Positions 12,149 to 20,727 of a stretch of 64,000 bases of DNA are shown one piece after another. A program made the position numbers and the translations under genes. Every line of letters starts with the position of its first letter. The first letter of the stretch is position 1. The notes beneath the pieces are model-generated. The model was not told the origin of the DNA. It made no database searches and saw nothing but the letters and a program-made list of their open reading frames with translations. This stretch comes from Streptomyces sp. NBC_00523 (lineage in GTDB: Bacteria > Actinomycetota > Actinomycetes > Streptomycetales > Streptomycetaceae). The stretch lies in contig NZ_CP107836.1 of the NCBI RefSeq assembly GCF_036346615.1, positions 1,240,001-1,304,000 on the forward strand, written 5' to 3'.

Positions 12149-13309
12149 CTACTCCCGGGCCAGCCCGAACCGGGCGCGCAGCCCGGTGCGTTCGTCGGCC
12201 GCCACCGAGGCGGCGCCGTCCGTCACCGTCTCGTACACCGCGAGGATGTCCGCCCCGACCGTCGACCAGTCGAAGCGCCGGACATGGGCGCTCCCCCGCT
12301 CGCGCAGCCCGGCGCGCCGCTCCGGGTCGCCCAGCAGCCGGATCGCCGCCTCGGCCAGCGCGTCCGCGTTCTCGTTGGCGAACAGCTCGCCCGCCGCGCC
12401 CTGGTCCAGGACCTGCGCGAAGGCGTCCAGATCGCTGGCGAGGACCGGCGCGCCCGCCGACATGGCCTCGACCAGGATGATCCCGAAGCTCTCGCCCCCG
12501 GTGTTGGGCGCCACGTACAGGTCGACGCTGCGCAGCAGCCGCGCCTTGTCCTCGTCGCTCACCATGCCCAGGAACTCCACACGCGAGCGCATCTCCTTCG
12601 GCAGCGAGGCGACGGCCTCCTCCTCGTCGCCCCGGCCCGCCACCAGCAGCCTGGTGTCCGGGCGGGCGGCCAGGATCGCGGGCAACGCGCGCATCAGGAC
12701 GGGCAGGCCCTTGCGGGGTTCGTCGATGCGGCCGATGAAGCCGATCGTGCCGCCCTGCCACTCGGGCCGGGGCTCGGCCCGCGCGAAGAAGTCGACGTCC
12801 ACGCCGTTCGGGATGACCACGGCGTCCCCGCCCAGGTGCTCGACCAGGGTTCGGCGGGCGTACTCGCTGACCGCGATCCGCGCGCTGATCTTCTCCAGCG
12901 CCGCCTGCAGGATCGCGTACGCGGCGATCATCGCCCGGGAGCGCGGGTTGGACGTGTGGAACGTGGCGACGATCGGCCCCTGCGCCGCCCAGCAGGTCAG
13001 CAGCCCCAGCGACGGCGAGGTCGGCTCGTGGATGTGGATGACGTCGAACGTGCCCTCGTGCAGCCAGCGCCGCACCCGCGCCGCCGACAGGAAGCCGAAG
13101 TTCAGCCGGGCCACCGAGCCGTTGTACGGCACCGGCACGGCCCGGCCCGCGGAGACCACGTACGGCGGCAGCGGCGTCTCGTCGTCGGCCGGGGCCAGCA
13201 CGGACACCTCGTGGCCGAGCCGGATCAGATGCTCGGCCAGGTCGCGGATGTGGAACTGCACTCCGCCGGGAACGTCCCAGGAGTACGGGCAGACGATGCC
13301 GATCTTCAC
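12149..13309 (-). CDS. pimA: Phosphatidyl-myo-inositol mannosyltransferase (PimA type), GT4
   Basis: Transfers the first mannose from GDP-mannose to phosphatidylinositol on the inner face of the membrane. GT-B fold, 386 residues. The N-terminus MKIGIVCPYSWDVPGGVQFH is typical of actinobacterial PimA, HIHEPTSPSLG lines the acceptor site, and the EX7E motif of GT4 enzymes is GGESFGIILVEA near residues 270-281. Its ATG overlaps the acyltransferase stop (ATGA), and pgsA is two genes upstream. This is the same order as in mycobacterial PIM clusters and supports the specific name over a generic glycosyltransferase. Confidence 0.93.
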   Translation of the reverse strand: MKIGIVCPYSWDVPGGVQFHIRDLAEHLIRLGHEVSVLAPADDETPLPPYVVSAGRAVPVPYNGSVARLNFGFLSAARVRRWLHEGTFDVIHIHEPTSPSLGLLTCWAAQGPIVATFHTSNPRSRAMIAAYAILQAALEKISARIAVSEYARRTLVEHLGGDAVVIPNGVDVDFFARAEPRPEWQGGTIGFIGRIDEPRKGLPVLMRALPAILAARPDTRLLVAGRGDEEEAVASLPKEMRSRVEFLGMVSDEDKARLLRSVDLYVAPNTGGESFGIILVEAMSAGAPVLASDLDAFAQVLDQGAAGELFANENADALAEAAIRLLGDPERRAGLRERGSAHVRRFDWSTVGADILAVYETVTDGAASVAADERTGLRARFGLARE

Positions 13310-14253
13310 GTCGGGTCTCCGCTCCGGTCCGCACGGGGTTCGAGGTCGGCGATCCAGAGCCGTTGCAGCATGTGCCAGTCCTCCGGGTGCTCGGCGATGC
13401 CCACGGCGAACGCGTCGGCCAGGGCCTGCGTCATCACAGACGTCTTCCCGGCCCGGTCACCTGACTCCGGCACCTCGACCGGCGGATGGATGCGCGCCTT
13501 CATCACCGGCGTGTCGTCGTACGAGAGCGTCACCGGCAGCAGCAGCGCCCCGGTCTGCTGGGCGAGCAGCGCGGGCCCGGCCGGCATCCGGGCCGTATCG
13601 CCGAAGAACGACACCTCGATGCCCGACGAGGACAGATCGCGGTCGGCGACCAGGCAGACCAGACCGCCCGACCGCAGCCGCCGGGCCAGCGTCCCGAACG
13701 CGGCACCGCCGGTGTGCGGCAGCACCTCCATGCCCAGGCCCTCGCGGTAGGCGACGAACCGGTCGTACAGCGATTCCGGCTTCAGCCGCTCGGCGACCGT
13801 GGTGAACGGCACCTTCAGGTCCGTGGTCACCCACGCCCCGGCCAGGTCCCAGTTCCCCAGGTGCGGCAGGGCCAGGATCACCCCGCGCCCCGAGTCCAGC
13901 CCGTCCGTCAGCCGGTGCGCGTCCGTGACGTCGATCGACGCCTTGATCCGCTCCGGGCTCCAGGTGGGCAGCCGGAACGACTCCATCCAGTAGCGCATGT
14001 ACGAACGCATGCCGGCCCGCGACAGGGCGGCCAGCCGGGCCGGGTCGGCGTCCGGCACGACCCGCTTGAGGTTCGCCTCCAGCCGGAGCACACTCTTGCC
14101 GCGCCGCTTCCACACCTGGTCGGCGAGGGTACGGAAAAGGGCCCGGGCGGCCGGTTCGGGCAGCGTCTTGACCGCCGACCAGCCCAGCCCGTACAGCGCG
14201 TCGCTCAGCCGCTCCTTCGCGCCGGGCCGCGCGTCGGCGCCGGCCACGCTCAC
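13306..14253 (-). CDS. patA: Phosphatidylinositol mannoside acyltransferase
   Basis: LpxL/HtrB-like acyltransferase that acylates the mannose of PIM. 315 residues. The catalytic HX4D motif is ALPHLGNWDLAG near residues 131-137. A second conserved stretch, GLVCLVADRDLSSSG, follows. The GTG start at 14253 overlaps the pgsA stop (GTGA) and has GGGGA upstream, while the longer frame reads into pgsA. Both ends overlap neighbours by four bases, so pgsA-patA-pimA is a tightly coupled operon. Confidence 0.93.
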   Translation of the reverse strand: MSVAGADARPGAKERLSDALYGLGWSAVKTLPEPAARALFRTLADQVWKRRGKSVLRLEANLKRVVPDADPARLAALSRAGMRSYMRYWMESFRLPTWSPERIKASIDVTDAHRLTDGLDSGRGVILALPHLGNWDLAGAWVTTDLKVPFTTVAERLKPESLYDRFVAYREGLGMEVLPHTGGAAFGTLARRLRSGGLVCLVADRDLSSSGIEVSFFGDTARMPAGPALLAQQTGALLLPVTLSYDDTPVMKARIHPPVEVPESGDRAGKTSVMTQALADAFAVGIAEHPEDWHMLQRLWIADLEPRADRSGDPT

Positions 14254-14900
14254 TCCCCGGCCGCGTCCGCCGCGTCCGCCTCGGCGGACTCGCGGCGCAC
14301 GGTGACGACCCGCTGGACCAGCGTCACGAGGCTGCCGACGGCGACGATCCACAGCGCGATCGGCAGCAGCACCTGGATGCCCGGCACCCCGAACTTGTGC
14401 AGACCCGCGAAACCGGCCGCCACCAGCGAGATCACCAGGCGCTCGGCACGCTCCACGAGCCCGTTGACCGCCACCGGCAGCCCGATCGCCTCACCGCGCG
14501 CCTTCGTGTACGAGACCACCTGGCCGCTCGCCAGGCAGAAGATCGCCACCGCGCACAGGACGTTGTCGTCGCCGCTGCCCGCGTACCAGAGGGCGAAGCC
14601 GCCGAAGATCGCACCGTCGGCGACCCGGTCGAGCGTGGAGTCCAGGAACGCGCCCCACCGGCTGGAGATGCCCGCCTGGCGGGCCATGTTCCCGTCGACG
14701 AGGTCCGAGAACACGAAGATCGTGATGACGATCGTGCCCCAGAAGAACTCCCCCATCGGGAAGAAGACCAGCGCACCGGCCATCACCCCGGCCGTCCCGA
14801 TCAGGGTGACCGCGTCCGGGCTCACACCGAGACGGAGGAGCAGTGCGGCGAACGGCGTGAGGACACGCGTGAAAAAGGCACGCGCGTACTTGTTCAGCAT
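14250..14900 (-). CDS. pgsA: Phosphatidylinositol phosphate synthase, CDP-alcohol phosphatidyltransferase
   Basis: Condenses CDP-diacylglycerol with inositol phosphate, the first step of inositol lipid synthesis in actinobacteria. The full CDP-alcohol transferase signature is present: D66-x2-D69-G70-x2-A73-R74-x8-G83-x3-D87-x3-D91. Six membrane segments are predicted in 216 residues. It is the first gene of the PIM operon. The 5' region contains a large nested palindrome that ends 49 bases before the start codon. Confidence 0.94.
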   Translation of the reverse strand: MLNKYARAFFTRVLTPFAALLLRLGVSPDAVTLIGTAGVMAGALVFFPMGEFFWGTIVITIFVFSDLVDGNMARQAGISSRWGAFLDSTLDRVADGAIFGGFALWYAGSGDDNVLCAVAIFCLASGQVVSYTKARGEAIGLPVAVNGLVERAERLVISLVAAGFAGLHKFGVPGIQVLLPIALWIVAVGSLVTLVQRVVTVRRESAEADAADAAGE

Positions 14901-15287
14901 GGCCTTCCCGAGGGGTAGCTGGGCCGTGTGACCCCGTCGGCCACCGGCTGGAGGGTGCTGAAGGCCCTGGCCGGATCAGGGAGCGGTGGCCGGTGCGTGC
15001 GGCTGCAAGGCGCCGGAGCGTCTCCATGGCGGAGCCATGAAGGCGTTTCGGCAACGCCGCAGACGTGCGTGCCGGGCGCCGCGAGCCCGGCCAGGGCCTT
15101 CAGCACCCTCCGCGCCCATCGTAGTCACGCTCCGCGGCGTCCACCGTCCGGGCACCCCGGCCGGTGCGGGCGCGAGCTATGGACGCGGTGCCGAGGCAGT
15201 GCCAAGCTCGGAATACCGCGGGCGTCGCCGCTGCCGCCGCGTCGGCCCTGAGCGCGTGCCCGTGCGCCACCGACGGGAGGCATGATC
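14901..15287. other. 387-bp divergent intergenic region
   Basis: Separates pgsA (-) from the EF-G-like gene (+) and holds the nested palindrome. Open frames across it on both strands are mirror readings of the palindrome (both contain LKALAG) and lack ribosome sites. I could not identify promoter boxes with confidence. Confidence 0.7.
14950..15111. repeat. 162-nt nested palindromic element between pgsA and the EF-G-like gene
   Basis: The outer arms 14950-14974 and 15087-15111 are perfect 25-bp reverse complements. Nested inside are a second stem (15005-15016 with 15072-15082, small bulges), a third (15019-15023 with 15061-15065), and two terminal hairpins: 15025-15039 (6-bp stem, GGA loop) and 15042-15058 (6-bp stem, TCGGC loop). 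Either strand could fold as a multibranched RNA. It lies between two divergent genes, in the leader of pgsA and 176 bases before the EF-G-like start. It could be a structured leader, a mobile palindromic repeat or a boundary element; sequence alone does not decide. Confidence 0.8.
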
Positions 15288-17498
15288 ATGGGCGACAAGG
15301 CACACACACGCACCGGAGCCGCCGGAGGGACACCGGCGGCCGGCCACCACCCCCGCGCCCTGCGCAACGTGGCACTGGTCGGCCACAGCGGCTCCGGCAA
15401 GACCACACTGGTCGAGGCGCTCGCGCAGACCGCGGGCGCCCTCGGCCGGGCGGGCCGGGTCGAGGACGGCACGACCGTCTCCGACCACGCGGAGATCGAG
15501 CACCGCCAGAACCGGTCCGTCCAGCTCTCCCTGGTCCCCGTGGACTGGGACGGGCACCGGATCAACCTGCTGGACACCCCCGGGTACGCCGACTTCGTCG
15601 GGGAGGTCAGGGCCGGGCTGCGGGCGGCGGACGCGGCCCTCTTCGTCGTCTCGGCCGCCCAGGACCCCGAGGCCGTCGCCGCGACCACCCGGGCGCTGTG
15701 GGAGGAGTGCGCCGCCGTCGCCATGCCCCGCGCTCTCGTGGTCACCCACATCGACACCGCCCGCACCCCGTTCGACGCGATGACCCGGATCTGCGGGGAG
15801 CTCTTCGGCGGCGACGACCCCGACGCCGTACTCCCCCTCTACCTGCCCGTGCTCGGCCCCGAGGCCGCCGACGGGCACGCCCCGCTCACCGGCCTCACCG
15901 GCCTGCTCACCGAGCGCGTCTTCGACTACTCCTCGGGCGAGCGCGCCGAACACCCCCCGTCCGGCGACGAGCGGGCACCCCTGGCCGAGGCCCGCGCCCG
16001 CCTCATCGAGGGCATCATCGCGGAGAGCGAGGACGAGACCCTGATGGACCGCTACCTCGGCGGCGAGGCCATCGACACCGGCACCCTGATCACCGACCTC
16101 GAACGCGCCGTGGCCCGCGGCTCCTTCCACCCCGCCCTCGCCGCCGCCCCCGCCGCAGAGGGCGCCCGCCAGGGCATCGGCACCGTCGAACTCCTCGACC
16201 TGATCACCGGCGGCTTCCCGACCCCCTTCGAACACCCGCTGCCCGCCGTCACCGCCCCGGACGGCTCCCCGCTCCCCGCCCTCGACGGCGACCCCGAGGG
16301 CCCCCTGGTCGCCGAGGTCGTCAAGACGTCCTCCGACCCCTACGTCGGCCGGCTCTCCCTCGTCCGCGTCTTCTCCGGCACCCTGCGCCCCGACGACACC
16401 GTGCACGTCCACGGCCACGGCCTCGACTCCCCCGCACACGAGGACCGGCCCGACCACGAGGCACGCACCCGCGTCGGCGCCCTCACCTCGCCCTTCGGGA
16501 AGCAACAGCGGCCCCTCGACGCGTGCATCGCCGGTGATCTGGCCTGCGTCGCCCGGCTGGAGACCGCCGAGACCGGCGACACCCTCTCCGGCACCGGCCA
16601 CCCGCTCCTCCTCGCACCCTGGACCACCCCCGACCCCCTGCTCCCGCTCGCCGTCCAGGCCCACAGCAAGGCCGACGAGGACAAGCTCTCGCACAGCCTG
16701 GCCCGCCTCGTCGCCGAGGACCCGGCCATGCGCCTCGAACAGAACCCGGACACCGGACAGCTCGTCCTGTGGTGCCTGGGCGAGGCCCACCTGGACGTCG
16801 CCCTGGACCGGCTGCGCGACCACTACGGCGTCCAGGTCGACGCCGTCCCGCACCGCGTCGCCCTCCGTGAGACCTTCGCCGGACCGGCCACCGGACGCGG
16901 CCGCCACGTCAAGCAGTCCGGCGGCCACGGCCAGTACGCGGTCTGCGAGATCGCCGTCGAACCCCTGCCCGCCGGCTCCGGCGTCGAATTCGTGGACCGG
17001 GTCGTCGGCGGCTCCGTCCCCCGCCCGTTCATCGCCTCCGTCGAGAAGGGCGTCCGCGCCCAGGCCGCCCGGGGCGTCGCCGCCGGACACCCCCTGGTCG
17101 ACATCCGGGTCGTCCTGCGCGACGGCAAGGCCCACTCCGTGGACTCGTCGGACGCCGCCTTCCAGACCGCCGGCGCCCTGGCCCTGCGCGAGGCCGCCGC
17201 CGAGGCGCACGTCCGGTTCCTGGAACCCGTCGCCGAGGTCAGCGTCCTGGTGCCCGACGACTACGTGGGCCCGGTCATGAGCGACCTCTCGGGCCGCCGG
17301 GGCCGGGTCACCGGCACCGAGCAGTCCGGCTCCGGACGCACCCTCGTCCGCGCCGACGTCCCCGAACTGGAAATCGGCCGGTACGCGGTGGACCTGCGCG
17401 CCCTCACCCACGGCACCGGCCGCTTCGACCGCGCGTACGCCCGCCACGAACCCATGCCCCCACAGCTCGCCGACCGCGTCCACGCCTCCCCGGGGTGA
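15288..17498 (+). CDS. Elongation factor G-like GTPase (EF-G2 type)
   Basis: 736-residue paralogue of EF-G. Domain order is as in EF-G: G domain (P-loop GHSGSGKTT at 32-40; DTPG at 96-99), domain II near 310-400, then domains III-V ending about residue 720. Two things differ from true EF-G. The G4 motif NKxD reads THID (153-156), and the switch I RGIT block reads NRSVQL. These suggest changed nucleotide handling; EF-G2 proteins in mycobacteria are reported to lack normal translocase function. ATG at 15288 is seven bases after GGGAGG, better than the ATG at 15282. It stands alone on the + strand amid - strand genes. Confidence 0.88.
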   Translation: MGDKAHTRTGAAGGTPAAGHHPRALRNVALVGHSGSGKTTLVEALAQTAGALGRAGRVEDGTTVSDHAEIEHRQNRSVQLSLVPVDWDGHRINLLDTPGYADFVGEVRAGLRAADAALFVVSAAQDPEAVAATTRALWEECAAVAMPRALVVTHIDTARTPFDAMTRICGELFGGDDPDAVLPLYLPVLGPEAADGHAPLTGLTGLLTERVFDYSSGERAEHPPSGDERAPLAEARARLIEGIIAESEDETLMDRYLGGEAIDTGTLITDLERAVARGSFHPALAAAPAAEGARQGIGTVELLDLITGGFPTPFEHPLPAVTAPDGSPLPALDGDPEGPLVAEVVKTSSDPYVGRLSLVRVFSGTLRPDDTVHVHGHGLDSPAHEDRPDHEARTRVGALTSPFGKQQRPLDACIAGDLACVARLETAETGDTLSGTGHPLLLAPWTTPDPLLPLAVQAHSKADEDKLSHSLARLVAEDPAMRLEQNPDTGQLVLWCLGEAHLDVALDRLRDHYGVQVDAVPHRVALRETFAGPATGRGRHVKQSGGHGQYAVCEIAVEPLPAGSGVEFVDRVVGGSVPRPFIASVEKGVRAQAARGVAAGHPLVDIRVVLRDGKAHSVDSSDAAFQTAGALALREAAAEAHVRFLEPVAEVSVLVPDDYVGPVMSDLSGRRGRVTGTEQSGSGRTLVRADVPELEIGRYAVDLRALTHGTGRFDRAYARHEPMPPQLADRVHASPG

Positions 17499-17653
17499 CG
17501 CGGAACGGGCCACTCCCCCCGCACGTTGTCCACAGGGCCGGACGGCGGACGTATCCGGACGATACGCTGAGACCCCAGCTCAGAAAGTGTGCCGGGCACG
17601 GCAGTTGGGAAACAGCCGCAGGAGCGGTTCCTCGGTGGCGAGTGGGGGCGACA

Positions 17654-19324
17654 GTGGCCAGCAACGGATTCGATTTCTCACCCGGAGCGCAGATTCCGCT
17701 CCAGGGGTCGGCAGGCGCGGCGGTGGCGACCAACGCCCTCGCCTCCGCCGCGTACCGCGACAGCCCGGTGGAGGAGATCCTCAAAGCCAACAGCGAGTGG
17801 CACAAGTCCGAGGTGAAAGCGGGCCGTTCCGGCTTCCTCAAGTCCGACTACTTCAAGCCCAACCTCGGCGAGGCGTTCGCCCGCGCCGTGCAGGAGCGCA
17901 TGCTCGGCGGCGCCCGCAAGGACCTCATCCAGTCCTTCGGCACCGACCCGCAGACCGTGGTCGAACACTGCCTCTCCGCCAACAGCCTCCGCAAGCAGCG
18001 CGACACCCGGCTCACCGCCGTCACCGTGCTGTTCGGCTTCCTGTTCCTGCCGGGCATGCTGCTGTGGGTCATCGCCTTCCGGCTCCGCGACGGCTTCGCC
18101 AAGACCAAGGACCGGCTCCTCACCACCCTCGGCAACAGCCTGCTGCCCCTCGTCGGCATCGGCGTCGTCGTCCTGATGATCCGGCTGCCCCTGACCGGAC
18201 TCCTCGCCCTCTACCTGCGCGCCATGCTCGTCGCCCCGGTCATCGGCTGGTACATCGCCAAACGGATCGCCGAACGCTCCGCCCGGGACATGCGCTCCCG
18301 CTGGGAGGGCCTGCTCTCCGGCGGCGGCGTCACCGCCAAGATCCCGGAGTCCGTCCCGAAGAACCCCAGCGAGACCGCCCGCGAGGCCCTGCGCCAGGGC
18401 CTGGAGAAGCTCTCCGCCGAACAGCAGTCCAACTCCGTCTTCTACGCCGGCCCCAAGGGCATCCTCGGCATGGGCACCCGCTGGGGCAGCTGGCAGCTCG
18501 CCGAGGACCTCGTCCCCAAGGAGCCCGGCAAGGAGATCCACCAGTTCCGCAGCTGGGACGTCATCCGCGTCATCCACGACCAGCTCAAACTGCTGGAACG
18601 CGGCCCGCTGAACACCGGCGGATTCCCCACCCCCTCCGTCAACCACTGGATCGTCACCCCCATCGGGGAGAACGCCGACGCCGTCACCCGCCCCCAGGGC
18701 GAGGACGTCGCCACCTACCAGATCAAGCCCCACGAGATACAGCGGATCTGCAACCACCAGCAGTTCGGCGGCGGCAACCGGCACTACCTAGGCGTGCAGT
18801 TCACCCTCTGGGACGGCCAGCTCGTGATCACCATGATGATCACCGTCACCGTCCTCTACGAGACCCTGCGCATCGAGGTCACCGGACACGCCCTCGGCCC
18901 CGTCCACTCCCTCTTCACCTCCAAGCCGGCCGCGAAGACCCGGACCGTCAACAAGACCGTCCGGTTCTGGGAGACCCGCGACATCACCCTCGCCCTGGTC
19001 GACGCCCACGAGGTCACCCGCCTCGCCCTGCGCGCCCCCTTCACCTGGTATCCGCCGCTCCTCGACTACCTCGGCGGCAAGATCGCCCTGCCCGAGCCCT
19101 TCGGCCTCCGCCACGCCTGGGCCGAGAAGCCCTGGCGCCACCGCTTCATGGCCGACGACGCCATGCGCGCCGCCACCCCCGTCCTGCGCGTCGTGCACAA
19201 CGCCGCCATCAAGGTCCTGGAGGAGCACGGCGTGGACACCGAGCGCTTCAACAGCCGCTCGTCGGTCCTCAGCGGCCTCGTCCAGCAGCCCAGCCCCGGC
19301 AAGGCCGACCTCTACGACGCGTAA
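17654..19324 (+). CDS. Unknown membrane protein, 556 residues
   Basis: I do not recognise a family. The N-terminus is soluble (VASNGFDFSPGAQIPLQG), three or four membrane segments lie between about residues 115 and 205 (LFLPGMLLWVIAFRL, LLPLVGIGVVVLMI, LLALYLRAMLVAPVIGWYI), and a long C-terminal soluble domain contains a further hydrophobic strand (LVITMMITVTVLYETL). Codon bias in this frame is strong, so it is a real gene. A GTG start at 17654 with GTGGGGG upstream is likely; the frame is open to 17495 without a better start. It follows the EF-G-like gene by 155 bases on the same strand and ends at a shared terminator with the HIT gene. Confidence 0.85.
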   Translation: MASNGFDFSPGAQIPLQGSAGAAVATNALASAAYRDSPVEEILKANSEWHKSEVKAGRSGFLKSDYFKPNLGEAFARAVQERMLGGARKDLIQSFGTDPQTVVEHCLSANSLRKQRDTRLTAVTVLFGFLFLPGMLLWVIAFRLRDGFAKTKDRLLTTLGNSLLPLVGIGVVVLMIRLPLTGLLALYLRAMLVAPVIGWYIAKRIAERSARDMRSRWEGLLSGGGVTAKIPESVPKNPSETAREALRQGLEKLSAEQQSNSVFYAGPKGILGMGTRWGSWQLAEDLVPKEPGKEIHQFRSWDVIRVIHDQLKLLERGPLNTGGFPTPSVNHWIVTPIGENADAVTRPQGEDVATYQIKPHEIQRICNHQQFGGGNRHYLGVQFTLWDGQLVITMMITVTVLYETLRIEVTGHALGPVHSLFTSKPAAKTRTVNKTVRFWETRDITLALVDAHEVTRLALRAPFTWYPPLLDYLGGKIALPEPFGLRHAWAEKPWRHRFMADDAMRAATPVLRVVHNAAIKVLEEHGVDTERFNSRSSVLSGLVQQPSPGKADLYDA

Positions 19325-19340
19325 CCCCCGCGTACGCGAA

Positions 19341-19373
19341 CGGGGCGCCCCGGAAGAAGTCCGGAGCGCCCCG
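19341..19373. terminator. Bidirectional terminator between convergent genes
   Basis: GC-rich inverted repeat with about 13 paired bases per arm and one bulge, around AGAAG. It lies between the stops of the unknown membrane gene (+) and the HIT gene (-) and can serve both. Confidence 0.8.
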
Positions 19374-19386
19374 CACGAGCGACGAG

Positions 19387-19947
19387 TCAGGCGGCCGGCC
19401 AGGCGTCCGCCAGCATCTTCCGCGTGTCCGCCAGCAGCTGCGGCAGCACCCGGGTGTGCCCCACCACCGGCATGAAGTTCGCGTCCCCGCCCCACCGGGG
19501 CACCAGGTGCTGATGCAGATGCGCGGCGATCCCCGCCCCCGCCACCGCACCCTGGTTCATCCCGATGTTGAACCCGTGCGCACCCGAAGCCGCCCGCAGC
19601 GCACGCATCGCCCGCTTCGTGAAATCGGCCAGCTCCGCCGTCTCCGGACCGTCCAGCTCCGTGTAGTCCGCGACGTGCCGGTACGGCACCACCATCAGGT
19701 GGCCCCCGTTGTACGGGTAAAGATTCAGCACGGCGTACACCTTCGCACCGCGCGCGACGACGAGCCCGTCCTCGTCCGACTTCTCCGGAATCCCGCAGAA
19801 CGGACAGCCGTCCCCCGCCTCCGGGCCGGTCGGCTTGTTCTCCCCCTGGATGTACGCCATCCGGTGGGGCGTCCACAGGCGCTGGAACGCGTCGGGCGTC
19901 CCCACTCCGATCTGCTGCTCCGGCTCACTCGTCATGCCGGCCAGCAT
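19387..19947 (-). CDS. HIT-family hydrolase, probably Ap4A phosphorylase type
   Basis: Histidine-triad nucleotide hydrolase or phosphorylase. The motif HLHQHLVPRW places the three histidines at residues 143, 145 and 147 counted from the first ATG; a CPFC pair near 48-51 may bind zinc. In mycobacteria the neighbour of thrS and pgsA with this sequence pattern is an Ap4A phosphorylase, which is a reasonable guess here. Two starts compete: ATG at 19947, with AGGTGAAG placed well, or ATG at 19935 (MTSEPEQ). thrS is upstream on the same strand, across the inserted channel gene. Confidence 0.9.
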   Translation of the reverse strand: MLAGMTSEPEQQIGVGTPDAFQRLWTPHRMAYIQGENKPTGPEAGDGCPFCGIPEKSDEDGLVVARGAKVYAVLNLYPYNGGHLMVVPYRHVADYTELDGPETAELADFTKRAMRALRAASGAHGFNIGMNQGAVAGAGIAAHLHQHLVPRWGGDANFMPVVGHTRVLPQLLADTRKMLADAWPAA

Positions 19948-20013
19948 ATTGCTTCACCTGTGCGGAGCGTGTCGCCGGGGCTGATCCCGTACACGCCCCG
20001 CGATGCTGGGCCG

Positions 20014-20697
20014 ATGAGCGCGCGCACCCCCGACCGGCCCCCTCCCGCTCTCACCCGCTGGGAGCGGCGCACCGAGGTCCCGCTCCTCGCCGCCTCCCTG
20101 GTCTTCCTCGCCGGCTACGCGTTCCGCGTCCTCACCCCGCACGACGCGCAGCCCTGGCACGACATCTCCCTCGCCCTCGTCGGCGCGACCTGGCTGCTCT
20201 TCGTCCTCGACTACGCGGTGCGCGTGCGGCTCAGCGGCCTCGGCCCGGGCCTCCGCTTCGTCCGCGTCCACTGGCTCGACACCCTGGTCCTGGTCCTGCC
20301 GCTGCTGCGCCCGCTGCGCATGGTGAAGGTCTACACGGCGGTCCAGGAGAAGCGGGACCGCCCGCGCCTCGGCCTGTACGCGCGGGTGATCTCGTACGCC
20401 GGAATGACCGCCGTCCTGCTGGGCCTCTCGGCGGCCCTCAGCGTGTACCACTGGGAGCACGACGCCCCGGGCGCCTCGATCCGCACGTTCGGGGACGCGG
20501 TCTGGTGGGCGTGCGAGACGCTGACGACGGTGGGTTACGGGGATGCCGTGCCGGTGACGGCGGGGGGCCGGATCATCGCGGCGGGCCTGATGGCGTGCGG
20601 CCTGGGGCTGCTGGGGGCGGTGACGGGCTCGTTCTCGTCGTGGCTGATCCAGGTGTTCCGGCGGGAGGACGAGAAGGAGCCCCCGGCGAGCGGGTAG
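20014..20697 (+). CDS. Voltage-gated-type potassium channel
   Basis: 227-residue channel subunit with the K+ selectivity filter TVGYGD at 172-177 and a KvAP-like layout of about six membrane segments. The fourth segment has spaced basic residues (RPLRMVKVY, 99-107), and HWLDTLVLVLPLL precedes it. It presumably assembles as a tetramer in the cell membrane. The ATG at 20014 has only a weak ribosome site. The much longer open frame upstream (from 17587) is an out-of-frame reading of the unknown membrane gene. It sits alone on the + strand between the HIT gene and thrS. Confidence 0.88.
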   Translation: MSARTPDRPPPALTRWERRTEVPLLAASLVFLAGYAFRVLTPHDAQPWHDISLALVGATWLLFVLDYAVRVRLSGLGPGLRFVRVHWLDTLVLVLPLLRPLRMVKVYTAVQEKRDRPRLGLYARVISYAGMTAVLLGLSAALSVYHWEHDAPGASIRTFGDAVWWACETLTTVGYGDAVPVTAGGRIIAAGLMACGLGLLGAVTGSFSSWLIQVFRREDEKEPPASG

Positions 20698-20713
20698 CTC
20701 GGCCGGGGGCTCC
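20676..20713. terminator. Bidirectional terminator overlapping the channel gene's 3' end
   Basis: A perfect 12-bp inverted repeat (20676-20687 with 20702-20713) starts inside the last codons of the channel gene and ends 15 bases before the thrS stop. It serves both converging genes. Confidence 0.82.
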
Positions 20714-20727
20714 TGGAACGGCTCGGA

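Noticed and set aside
14894..15251. Short frames on both strands across the nested palindrome
   Set aside because: They mirror each other because of the palindrome and have no ribosome sites.
17587..20013. Long frame leading into the K+ channel gene
   Set aside because: It is an out-of-frame Arg/Pro-rich reading of the unknown membrane gene; the channel begins at ATG 20014.
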